A DNA stretch of 64,000 nucleotides, from the NCBI RefSeq assembly GCF_000006565.2, contig NC_031477.1, positions 4,973,683-5,037,682 on the forward strand, given 5' to 3'. Positions 1-11,700 of this stretch are shown piece by piece (position 1 is the stretch's first letter; the number at the start of each line of letters is the position of its first letter). Both the position numbers and the translations under genes were made by a program. Source of the stretch: Toxoplasma gondii ME49 (taxonomy: Eukaryota > Apicomplexa > Conoidasida > Eucoccidiorida > Sarcocystidae). The notes under the pieces were generated by a model, which was given only the letters and a program-made list of their open reading frames with translations, made no database searches and was not told where the DNA came from.

Positions 1-1210
1 TTTCTGTCGACGAATTCAGCCGCGCACGAAAGGAGAATGAGCGCACGAGCTGGGGGGCGAGGCACAACAGGTGCTACGTAGGCGATCCCCTTAGCATTCC
101 GCATTGTGCGGCTACTTTAGAAACGCTTTAGCACTGGGAAAGCATGATTCTGCGTGGTGGGCTCGTTGATGAAGTAATCCATTTTCAGAAGGAACTCGAG
201 GCAACCATCACCAACTGCTTTTGTTAAGCTGATGGCTGCACATGGTTTGCACTTTTGTGGTTTAGCCTCTCGACCGGAACTTTTTGAATGCTTTACTAAC
301 AATATTAATTTCTCGCCTCATTTCTGGGTCTACGTCAATGGCATGACAACTGGGCAGTAGCGGCGACGTTCTAGTACTCTCTATTGTTTCACCCGGACCG
401 TTTAGCAGTTTGTATCTCCTCAGGTGCTACTCGCCCGTTGGAGTGCCTCATGGCTTTCTATTTCCGGACTGCAGCTGTTCTGTTGTCGACACCAGGTTGC
501 CAGTCCTCCTTGAGAGATATACAGATAGTTCGTTTTGACGCTTGAAGAGACACCAGTGGCGATCCTTTTGCACGGTTGTTGAGGTCCGAAAGGTGCATTC
601 TAAAAATGCTATATACAGAAAATTAAGCGACCAACCTTGTCCTGGTGACACGTCTCTGTATCATCTCTGCGAGTGTTCGTGATGGCGCGTTTTGCCTTCT
701 CTTTGTTACTCTACAGAGAGTTCGTCGGTGTTTGCTGGGTTGGCTGAAAGATAGGAGGGAGGCGTCATCCTGCTATTGAGGCTAAAAGAACAAAGGTAGA
801 AGTTGCTGGAATGTTCTCTTTTGTATTTTTGAAGACTGTACGGAATGGAGACGAACACGCTAGAGCAGTTGTTGCAGTTTGGACGGGCAATGCTTCTGCA
901 CAAAGTGAAGTCTGACAAAAAACGTGACACCATCGATTTTCTCCGATTTTTGGTGGTTCACTCCATCTCTCGTCTTCTTCAAAGTAACAACTAGCCAGTT
1001 TTGGTGCGACAACTATTCTTCCCCTTTCGTCACCATCAGACGAATCAACGGAACTGTAATGTGATACTGTGCCATTTTCTGAGCATCCCTTCCGATGGCT
1101 TAGCGACATGCGGCACGTCTCTTGTTCTTCTTCTGTATATAATATGTTCCCTCCTCTTCGCGAAACCTCAATAGATTTGTTCATAACACGCTGTGTCTCC
1201 TCTAGGCATC
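1..1210. other. 3' flank of the GPDH gene, no gene seen
   Basis: This stretch lies beyond the proposed GPDH stop codon at 1211-1213. A reverse-strand open frame at about 765-1229 reads as a hydrophilic peptide, but it has no homology I recognise and no clear splice sites, so it is more likely 3' untranslated sequence. Nothing else stands out. Confidence 0.4.
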
Positions 1211-4200
1211 TCATTTTCTTGCCCGGCACTCCTCTGCTGCTGGTGCGACGGGAGTGAAGTCATCCGCAGTCTTCGCTGTCTCCGCAGCGACTTCTATCTC
1301 TGTGTACCTCTTCTCGTATTCTTTCACGATCTTCTTCTCCTGTTCTTTAAAGCGTTCGTGGTCAACTATCGATTGCAGGCGACCAATCTGCGAATACACC
1401 AAAGTTGCACAGATACTCATGAATTTCACTTTTCGCCAGCAGAGGGGAGCTCGTCAGTGACTGCAACCTATGCAAATACATTAGCGTCTCTTTCATTCCC
1501 ACATTTTTTTCTTATACTCATGAACGGATGCAGTTCCTTTCTGATCTACTCGACAATACGCTGCTTGAAGAGAGACGCTCTACAAAATCCAACTCCTGGT
1601 GTACTGCGAAAATGAATCCTTTTCATTTGCAAAACAGCGGCAGCGTCTCTTCCTCTTTTTCTCCCAAGAGGCGAGGTGGCACATTGCCGCACGATACTAG
1701 GTGGCTTTTCTGGAGGTACATTTCACGTGTATTTGCCAGCGGGAAATACAGCTCTTGTTATGATGCAACACGTACCCTTCTTCTGGCATTTGCCATGAGA
1801 GGAGGCAGCACAAGAATGTTGCATTCTTCAGCCGTCTTGTGGGGGCGGACCTCTCTTGTCTCGAATACACGAACGAGATCTGCTGGATCTCTTCCCTTGA
1901 ATGCGATGTCGTACGTGACAGTGAAGAGAGGAAACAGGTGGTCGACTTCATGGGACGATATGACCTCAAATACTTCTCTTGCAGTAAGGGTGCCCTAGAC
2001 AGACAGCGAACAGAACAGAAGGCCTGATATTACGACGGACGAAGGAGGCGGAACCAACGGAAATCCACGTCTGGGAAGAACTCCGTTGCGATAGGACAGA
2101 ACAGCAATGACGCCTTCAGCACATCTGGTTCGAGTCTGCCCTTCTTCTGCGGGTGCATCTCGCGGTCGACTTTCTCACCTGAAGCTTTTGGCCATTCAGC
2201 ATCTCAGCTTCGATTTGGTCCCAAGTCTTGCTCCCTTTCTGTCGAACGAATTCCGCCGCACAGCGCGCATTGCGACCACCGAATACTGTCGTGATCACGT
2301 CAGCGTAACCAGCGCTATCGAAAAAGGTTTCCTGTATAAAGAAAAAACACGCATCAGGTGCTTTTTCCTTTCCCAACTTGCACCCGTCTCCTTTCTGCAC
2401 TTCCGCTTGAAAACTGCGAGCCGACGAGCACGGCCAGAAGTCGCTCCACATAGAGTGAAGAACCACACGCTCACAAAAATACTCCAGCAATGGTAGGTTA
2501 GGAGGAACAACGAGAGACCAGAAGTCTGAGTCTGAAAAGGAACTTACGGCGATGACATTGTCGAAGAATATCATTCCGAATTGTTTCATCTCCTCTACAC
2601 CGAGGCGAATAATAGCGCTTTTTGTGTTAGTTCCCAGTCCCAAACCGTCACAGAAACCGGCAGCCAGCGCGACGACGTTTTTGACTGCTCCGCACAGCTG
2701 CAGCACAGGCAGGTGCACAAGAGATTTCATGACTTTTCTATAACAGCGTGGACTGTCCGAAGACGACAGCAGAAAACGCAGACTAAACGGTTTGCCAAAG
2801 ATGCACGAGAGGAATGCATGGACCTGGCCTGCCACCATGCTGTGCTTATTCACCCGTCTCACTCGTCCGTATTCTCCTTCCTACGGCTCCTGTCTCCTGG
2901 TGTCCGTTTCGCACCTGGAAAACCCAACGCTAACACACGCCAATCAGGACGGGGAAGTAGAATAAACATATGCAGAAGCTGTTGTCAGTTCCGAACCTTT
3001 CAGACTCTTTTGATTCCTTTTCGACCGCCGCTAAAGTCCCTGTTCTTTTATCATCTGATGTCACGGAGCGGAATATCATACCTGAACACCCGCAACATCT
3101 GGGAGGGTGTTGACCTTGAAATATGGCTTGTCGAACAGCTGCTGCCAAATCAGCGCCGTATCTGTCTCATCCGGGGAATGGCCGATCGTTGCCTCGGCGA
3201 ACTCTTCTCGAGCAACGTCGTTTGCGACATTTGCGCCTGAGGAAATGGAGGTAGACTAGACAACAAAAAATCCAGATACTCCTCCCTAGATGCGTTTGAA
3301 AATGAATCACAAATGAGTAACATGTGCCCAGCGTGTGCACATGCACCACACATATGTGTCACAAACAAGTTTCAGAGGCATAACCAGATTCTTTTCAGCA
3401 ATTAGACACGAGCAGACAGACGCATGGAAGAGAATCCAAGCGCAGTTGGGCCTTGCCATTCGTACTGTTTTGTGACAAGCGACACAAGGTCAATTGACTG
3501 GAATACAGAAAGTGAACGATAGCTGGACACGTTACCTTGGCATGTTTGCGTACCAGAAAGAGCTGCACACTCGACGATATTGAGCTTCGACCGAATGGTA
3601 TCTGAAAACAGTTGAGGTCTTCCGCCTTCCACGTAAAGCCCTTTCAGCAGCGATATCGCGCGTGCGTGGGATGGCACAACGTTGGCCTTCGCAAGCTGAT
3701 CGCATACTTTCTGAAACCGACAAACACAGCGAGAACACAATTCCCTACTTCCTTCTTCCCCGTCCATGCTGCTGACTGTTGGCCTGCTTGCGGACGCAGT
3801 CCAACGGTGTGCGCCACCCTGGATTCGTGACCACCCGCTTGCAGTTATAGCGAATCTGTGACGTAAGGAGATAAAGTGAGAGCACTCTTGCGCGTACACG
3901 GCCGCCATTTCCCTTTTTGATGGGATGTGGAACGCAATCACAACCGAAGCACATGAGGAAAAAACGCAAAGTTCTTAGACTTTCCGCCGCCCTAAGCACA
4001 GAAAGCGAGTCCTTACCGCCACAAACTGATGGGGCATGACGAACACGAGAAGATCGGCACCGCGACAGGCTTCGACAACGTCTGGCACTGCAACCAGGTT
4101 GTCGGGCAATTTGTGGCCCGGGAGATACTTTACATTCTCGTGCTTCTGGTTGATGATATCCGTGAGTTTCTGTCCTTCAATCATCTCCTCGAAGACCCAC

Positions 4201-5059
4201 ATACGGACCTAAAAAACAAGCAGGAACGAAAAGAAACTGCGGGTGACCTACTGTGACGCGCAGGAGCGCTCCAGTTCATCGGATAGTTTCTACATACAGA
4301 AACGAAAAGCAGTGAATGCGCCACAAACGAACGGAGAGAGACCACACTAGCAATAATCGCGCCCAAAATTTGCTCTGGATTTCCTAGGTAAACTTGGAGA
4401 TGACATACGTGCGAGACGCAGAACGATACACAACAACAGGGAGGGGGAGGAAACAAAGACAAAAGGAAAATCCCCTCCAAAGTCACCAAGTGAAACAAGC
4501 GGCTGTGAGAGGCAGAAGAGCACGAACAAGTCTAAACAAAAGGACGGGTGTCACGTTAGACGGGCTGCTCTCGCGCATCTGGAACCGCCTTCTAAATATG
4601 TCGAGCAGTTATTCCTATAACACGAACTGATTTAGAAAAACACATTCTTCTGCGAAATCGTGGTACAACTAGCGAGCAAGTTCGGCTGCGGTCCTTGACA
4701 ATATTCATGCGCGGTTCTCCAAATGCACAGTGAACCCAGGAAGATGAAGAGAGTGAACGGCGTAACGTCGGGGCAAAAACAGAACGGAGCGAAGGTCGCG
4801 CACCTGATCGTGAAAGACGTACGACCGCTCTGCATTTTGCGCGCAGATCTTTCCGATCACGCTGCCCCAGTTTCCACTGCCAATTACGGCGACCTGCGAA
4901 CAAAGGACAAAGAACCCGAACGCAGTAGAAGAGAAACCGCAAAGGCAGACGCAGAGAAGGGAGATACGAACCAAGGTCTTCGCTTACCCTCAAAGGTCCC
5001 TTTTGCAGGACCTGAAACAGAGACCTCTTGGGCTGAATGGGTCGAAGAAAGGATTCCAT
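1211..5059 (-). CDS. GPDH: NAD-dependent glycerol-3-phosphate dehydrogenase
   Basis: The enzyme interconverts dihydroxyacetone phosphate and glycerol 3-phosphate using NAD(H), supplying glycerol 3-phosphate for lipid synthesis or redox balance. Nine exons join with matching phases: 5059-4988, 4893-4804, 4208-4017, 3710-3554, 3236-3082, 2697-2548, 2331-2179, 1994-1776 and 1387-1211, giving 454 codons plus stop. The Rossmann motif GSGNWG is at residues 29-34, followed by the eukaryotic GPD1-type blocks [17 protein letters not shown] and MPHQF. The catalytic lysines fit SLLKG (K141) and CGAVKN (K228), then GFCDGLG and FGGRN. The last exon is a charged, probably coiled-coil tail not found in GPD1. 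If the donor at 1775 is skipped, translation stops at 1758 (401 aa). The first ATG used here lies inside a much longer open frame (see 5060-6403). The family call is firm; both ends are uncertain. Confidence 0.9.
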
Positions 5060-6403
5060 GGCTCCTCCCGTGTGGTCGTTGGTGCGTTTCCGTTTCGTGT
5101 GAAAGTATCGCACAGAGGAAGAAGAAAATGCTCGTGTGTTTCGTCGGCCGCTCCACGCACTGCTGCGGGTGACGGGCGAAGTCACAGCCCGCGGGGAGAC
5201 GAAAGCGCTCGCTTGAACTGCACTCGCCACTGCGGGAACGATGGGTTGGTGAAGGAAAGACGAGGCAGAGACAAGCGTTCTCTGTGTGGACGGACGCAGT
5301 TGAGAAGGCAGTCCAGTTAGGAAAAACAGGAGGAAAAATAGAGCGAGCGAACGCGGGGCAGCGGCAGACAGCGTGGAAGTTGACAGACTGCGACCACGAT
5401 CGAAACCGCGAAAGCGATACAGGACCTGCGGTTTCGCTGGACGAAACACAGACGCTGTTGTCGCACCAGATACCTTGCCGTCTGCCAAAAAGCAAAGAAA
5501 CGCACTCCACGTCAAATGCTTGTGCACCAGAGCAAGGACCGACGGAAAGGTCTGGACGAGTCGTGTAGGCAACGAGTCGCTGCCCACCGATGTGTGCGGT
5601 GACAAGGCACGCAAACTGGTGGTCGAGGGCCTTGTTGGATCGACGCTGTTTCGTCGCGCACGAGATGTGACAGCAGACAAGCGTGGTGTACCGAGTTTCA
5701 GCGGAGCCGCGCACGCCGGAGATACGGACGACTGACGGAGGGGACCACGGAAAGGGTTTTGCCGTGTGGCTGAGAAGGAACGTGTGAGGCTATTTCCCAG
5801 GGCAGCAGAACCACTGCACCACGAACCGGGAACAGGTGACAGGCTGGAACCTCGCGACTTCGTTGTTGAACCTTCACTGCGGCACTGCTGGACTGGATCT
5901 AGAGTTGGCTGGAGGGTGTCCGCTTCTGTCCTCCTGGAAGGAAAGCCCGAAATCTTAGCCGCACACAGCCAGAAGGGCAAGGGCGGTGAGAAAGACAAAA
6001 CTGGTGCAGAATAGGCGGCACAGGAAAAAGACGAGTCGCTCTTCGTACCATGGCCAGCTTTTTCCGGCGACGTCCGGCACCCAGCGGGCTTATCTTCTGA
6101 AGAGTTGACTGAAGGGGTTGGGAGAGAACACTTTTTTGAAAGGATAAAGTTGTCACATTCCACCGTGGCTATTGGCGACGGACTGTGCCGTGCGACCGCG
6201 AACAGATTCCAGAGAGGTGGAGCGTATGAGTGCCTCAGAGTTAGGAACTGGTGACCTGACGCCCAGTGATGTTCCCGTCTCTCGCTGCAGTGCTGGTCTT
6301 CCTCACCCGAAACCGCTAAAGAAATACGTGTGTCAGCACAAGGATCAAATGCCGAAGTTTCCCATCGCTCACAGGCCGACAAAATAAAATGATTTACTTC
6401 CAT
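5060..6403 (-). CDS. Possible 448-codon N-terminal leader of GPDH
   Basis: The frame of GPDH exon 1 stays open upstream for 448 codons to an ATG at 6403, with no other in-frame methionine. The leader is Ser/Pro/Arg-rich. Near codons 350-370 it has a strongly hydrophobic run (SLALFFLLFFLTG), followed by a Ser/Thr/Arg-rich, acid-poor stretch just before MESFLRPIQ. That order resembles a signal peptide plus plastid transit peptide, which is how coccidia send proteins to the apicoplast, but a signal peptide should be near the N-terminus. An upstream exon with its own ATG could splice in just before the hydrophobic run, or transcripts could start at different sites to give plastid and cytosolic forms. 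It may also be only a fortuitously open, GC-rich 5' untranslated region. Confidence 0.35.
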
Positions 6404-8721
6404 CTCGGGTGTGCGAAAGTGGACCCGTGAGAAAACCGGCCGGGGTTTCCAACGGGTGAACGGAAAAGAAGCACCCTCGCTAGGTGGCGTGAGCTCCGCG
6501 TTCTTCTAGTGTGCGAGGGTCGTTCCGTTTTCCGAAGCTCGACCCCCGCGATGGGACGGCGGTGCCAGGATCTGGTTTTGTAGAGACTTTAGGGAAACGA
6601 ATGGACGGCGGGACCACAGACGAATGAATTTTTAAAAAGCCTATTAGTTTTGTATCTATGTTCCACGGGATCTAATGAGCAAGAACTGTGTCAACCGTGG
6701 TGGTCCGAGAGACGCTGGACTGACGAGTCGCGAACGAGGGAGGGAAGATGCACCCGACCAGGGAACGCCGGTACGTGAAGATGGAGAGATTCCTTCCTAT
6801 ATAAATGATACGTTTTCGAAGGAACGCGAGATGATGAAATGACCGCATTTCGACTCCACCGTAGGCGGCGAGGGACTCATCACGCGCACGAACAAAGGCA
6901 GGCGGTATAGAGACCACCCCGTCGCGCTGAAGATGCGGCGGGTCGTGCAGGTTTTGGACGTCTCCGGGGACGGGTGCTGCGGGAGAAATGATGCGTCTAC
7001 CGCGTCCTGAACACATGAACGGGACATGGAACACGGAGAAATCAACCCTACAAAATCCGATACGGAGAGCTACGAATGCAGAAACGCGGTGGTTCTTCAG
7101 AATTGCTCTCTGTCAGAAAAGGATTTGTGCGACCGCGCCTCTCCCCGGCCACGTGTCGTGGCCCGTGAAGAATGAAACGCCAAGAGAGAAGGACTCCTCG
7201 GAAGGTACCGAAGCAGGAAGAAGATGTCAAATTTTCAAGCAGTGAACTGGATATCCATGTAGCACTGGCGATAGTCATGACCCGTCTGTCTCCTCCGGTT
7301 GCTCCATCGGCAAATGCTGTCTCGTCCCTGGCGCGCGCGTCGCCGGATGTGTTGATGCTCACCTCGGTTCCTCCCCCCCTGGCCGTCCAGAGAGAACGCG
7401 AGCCGGAAGACAGCGGTACGTTGCCTGCTGCGGCCCATAATCTGTGATGCTCAGAGGCACAAAACGTACGAAGAATCCTTGATGTAACTGGTATTTCAGT
7501 CGATGTTTTCCTTCCCGGTCCTACCTAGCGTTGCTCTGCTGAACTCTTTACCATGTGGATCAAAAATGAGGAAATCCCTTAGGTTCTTCCGGAGACCCAA
7601 AACAAAAGCCCGCCACGGTAGACTGCACTATGTGGCCTCGCGGCTGACGCGAGTTAGCGCAGCTTACGTACCACATGTTAGCAAAGCATTAGTTTGTCTG
7701 CGTACACTCCAGGTACCAGGTAAGTCCGTGCGCTGGACAGGGGAGCGAAGCAAAACAACTAAATCCGTCATAAAGACTCAGGAACACAGAAACGCTCCTG
7801 ATGTCTCCAGAATTCCTCTCTGCCCAACAGCTGCGCTCGGCTGTTCCTCAGGTTTCCATTCGTCAAATCCAGTGTCTACTCTCGCTGGTTGCTGCATTCA
7901 CATTTCAATGCTGCAATTTCACTTGAGCTCGTTCCACTGACTACTATCCTTGAGAGCGCCTCGAACGAGGAGGCAGATATTGGAGGAGATGAAGGATAGA
8001 CTAGCCGCCAAGTAACATGGAGATTAGAAGGTGAGCATGAGCAGATGAGGGTTCGACAGTCTCTCTTTCGGGAAACGGTGCGCGAGGGAAACTCAGGGGG
8101 GGGGAGGGGGAAGGGGGTTCACAGCGCAACGTCGCATGACTCGACACGGAACAGCTGTATTTTACGCACTGCTGGTACAAGGCCCGAGGGCAGATTATTC
8201 TTATATTCGATTGATTGTTCTCATGTGTGCTTAAGACGATTTTGTAAAGCTGCCAATTTTCTTGTGGACCGAGCAACAGTTCATTCAGCAAGAGCGAGGG
8301 GGACATCGCAGTAAATCTGCCTCCGTTGAGCGTGACTCTCCGCTATCGTGTGTTCGTCGCTAGGTAGTGGCAATGTTGGCCCCTGCTTGACATTTTCCTG
8401 GTGGTCCCTACAATATGGTTTGAGACTCGGAGCCGAAAGTATTTCGCGCCGTCTGTCGGGCCCCGTTCCCCAATGCAACGCAGTTCAGGGCATATCGTTC
8501 GCGCGCGGACGAAACGCAGCGTTTTTTCCTCTTGAGAAACTCAACGGTTTCCCTTTTTTACAAGATTGTTACAAGGTTCTTGTGAATGACACCTTTGCAC
8601 AGTTAAGGGGCCGGTATCCCCACGGTTTTCCTGATCACCCACGATACAAACACACTTTCTGGCAACCTCACCAGTTTCTCGCGTTGCATTTCTCGCAAAG
8701 TAGCGTCATAAGTTGAGCGTG
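6404..8721. promoter_or_regulatory. Divergent intergenic region between GPDH and CNNM genes
   Basis: About 2.3 kb separates the two outward-facing genes and should carry both promoters and 5' untranslated regions. I see no conserved coding sequence. The only marked feature is a G-rich tract at 8096-8117. Short open frames here look like chance. Confidence 0.5.
8096..8117 (+). repeat. G-tract with quadruplex potential
   Basis: A run of nine or more G is followed after A by five G and after AA by another five G. With the first run split, four G-runs are available for a quadruplex. It sits about 600 bases upstream of the CNNM start, in the shared upstream region. Confidence 0.5.
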
Positions 8722-11700
8722 ATGAGGGGCCGACGTCAGAGGCAAAGACCCAGGAAGTGTCTTTGTCTCAGCAGTTTCCCATCCGCGAAATTTCATAGGT
8801 CCTGCACAGGACAATCCTTTCTAGGGAAAGTAGATTCCCCTGTCCGTCCATATGCTAGGAACTCGGCTGGTGTTGCCCTTTCCAGTACAGCTTCTTTACC
8901 TTCTCCGTCTTTTGCTTTCTCGTGCTTTCTTTCCGCTCCTCCCTGCGGCATCGAAAGCGAACCGCTTTCCCGTAAGGCGCCGCAGCTCTCTTGTGGGGCT
9001 CTGCGTAGGGCAGCGCGTTACTTGCGCAGTCCTCTGCGTTCTGCGCCGTCTGTTTTGTTCACTCTGTTTTTCGTTGTCTCTCTTTCTTCCCCTTTCTTCC
9101 GTCTCGGGGTCTTGCCCTCGTTCTTAGGTAACGAGCGAGTGACCCTCACAGGGGGCTCTTCGGGGCGCCCCTCTCCGGAGCCTCATGCACTCGCCGCCAC
9201 TGCAACACCCGCTACAAACAGCCTGTTTGGCCACGGCCTGGAGACAGGCGCTTTATTGACAGAGACACGAAACGAAGGGACGGAGCGAGAGCACAGACGC
9301 AAACATGCAGGCGACGCCGGACCAGGACATGCAAGAGGAGCGCAGGTATCTGTGGCGCAGGCCAATCCTTTCCGCGGTTCTGCGAAGGGAGGAAGCGGGG
9401 AAAGGGCGGTCGATTCCCGCTCAGACGATGGAGAGGGAGACGCAGACAACCCACTGTTTCATTCTCCGTACTGGCAGGCGGCCGCTGTCTCCGGAAAAGC
9501 TCCACTGGAGGCTGCTGATGTGCTTCTGCCGTGGGGGTCAGAGAGGGTGGATACCCGCAGAGTCGAACATGCGAACCCGAGCCGTCGAGAGAAGGGCGGC
9601 GAAGAGGTGTACGTGGTGACCGAACGGCCGCAAACTGCCCCTTCCTCTTCGACAAGCACATCTGCGCCTACCTCGAGCGAGGAGAAAGAGGACGGGCATT
9701 CACCAGGACACAGGAAAGAAGCGAAGCTGTCACCGTTTTGGAGGACAGTTTATGCTGCGGTCACGGTCGGTCTTATAGGCGTTGCTGGCTTGGCAAGCGG
9801 GCTGACGACAGGGTATATGGCGTTTGATGAGCTCCAGCTCCTCGTGCTACAGGAAACAGGTTCTCCCCGAGCACGGCAGCAGTAAGCAAGGAGGACGAAA
9901 ATCCGACTTCTTGCCGTGGCACAAAGTTATCGCTTCCCAACAATCGTTGCGCTCGCCTTCGCGCCTATCTCTTTCTCCCTTCTTGCCGGCAATTCTTCAC
10001 GTCTTTCACATCCCCAGGTGTTTGTGTTTCCTCTGTGTTTGCCGAGATATTTGCCATTCCCAACGTAAAGTGCGTCGGGTGGAACAGTCATAGTCGTGAA
10101 CAGCTCCCTGCATGCTTCCCGCGTACTGTGTTTCCTTCCAGTTTCAAGGAATGTTGTTGTCTTGCCCGGGGTTCTATACTCAAAAGTGCCGGGCCGTCGT
10201 CCCTGCTGTCCTTGATCCCCTCCACTTCTGTTTCCTGCTCTGTGGATCTGTCCATAATCTGCGCTTATACCGAGGCGACTGTGTGGTTCTCTGTTCTCTA
10301 TGTATACGTGATACAGGGCGGAAACCGTGTACCGCATTGTTCAAGGGAATCGGCACCAACTCCTCGTGACTCTGCTTCTCTGCAATTCACTCGCCATGGA
10401 AGCGCTCCCTCTCTTCCTCGACCGCCTTCTCACGCCTGTCCTGGCTGTCCTCATTTCAGTCACTGCAATTCTTTTTGTGGGAGAGATTCTGCCTCAGGCT
10501 CTGTGCACAGGAAAATACCAGCTGCCAATTGCCGCGGTAAGCTCACAGGAAGCTGCTGGTGAAATTCTGAGTGAACGGACCTCGTGAGGTTCGTGTGCTA
10601 CGTGTTTGTCAACCGCTTCGTGTGTCGCCGGCTGCCCACAATGGGAGGACCAAGAGCGTTGCCAGACTCCGTCTTCTCTGCGATCTCTCGGCGCGCACGT
10701 CTTACCACGGTAGTTGCACTCACGAGTGGAGGCTGGGGCTCCTCTGTCGGCAAGCGCGTCGTGTCATCACTTCAGCTCTTTTCTCGCCCGTTTTCGTCCA
10801 CTGCGAATCGTCCTCTTCGACTCCACACCGTCCCAGATGCCTCTCCGATGGCTCACCTCCTTGATTTCTCTGTGGGCGTTCTTTCTGTGTCCCTCAACGA
10901 AATAGGGCTTTTCTCTGGCTCTCTGCTTTTTCTCAGGCACTGGCACCCACTGTGCGGTTGCTCATCATTGTCTTCGCGCCCATCGTGTACCCGACCAGCA
11001 AACTCCTTGATCGTTTCGTCAGGACAGAACATCGGACGCACCTATATGCTCGCTCCCATCTTAAGGCATTAATTGGTTAGTGTCTACATAGAGTCAGCGA
11101 GAAAAACCCTTCCCGCTACGTATATCTGGCGTTTCCGTTGTCATCGTTTCTGTTGTCTTCCCGGGGGGTCCGGTCGCGTGAGAGATCGTTTGTGGTCTCA
11201 CGTGCGCTGCTGTCGCTGGAGGATATGGAAACAACTCATTAGAAACCCTCTCTCTACATGGCGAACACCTCCTCGTGACGGCTTTGTTAGATTCGGTTTC
11301 AAAAGCGCGGCTTAGGCTTGCTCTTTTAGAGGGTAAGGGAAGTCCTCAAGGGCGGCTTTGCGGACCGAGACAGGGACCTCTGTCTTCTGAGTCAGCAGTG
11401 TTTTGCCCTACGCGTCCGGTTTGATACCCGTGCAATTGTTCCATGTTGCTTGCGGCTAGACTAGAGTCGTTTTTCAAACGCTGCATACTCGACGGCATCC
11501 GTGTGCACTCATTGTTCTCCTGAGCTCTGCCTGTGGCAATAGGTTTACACCAGAAGGACCGTCGGAGCCCTCTGTTGCTTCAGCACAGCATAGATCAGCG
11601 CCGGCAAGAGCGTCTCCCCACGGCAGAGGGTGATTCGTCGTCGCGGCGAACTCGACGACCTTCTTCAGGGCAGGATGATGTCACCGGTGGAACCATGACT

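Noticed and set aside
1..30. The first about 28 bases resemble part of GPDH exon 7 near 2234-2262 (about 24 matches with one gap), hinting at a second GPDH copy off the left edge.
   Set aside because: The match does not extend on either side, the gap breaks the frame, and a match this short is expected by chance about once when a window of this size is compared with itself.
765..1229. A 154-codon reverse-strand frame downstream of GPDH.
   Set aside because: It overlaps the proposed last GPDH exon in another frame, has no acceptor of its own and no domain; treated as 3' untranslated sequence.
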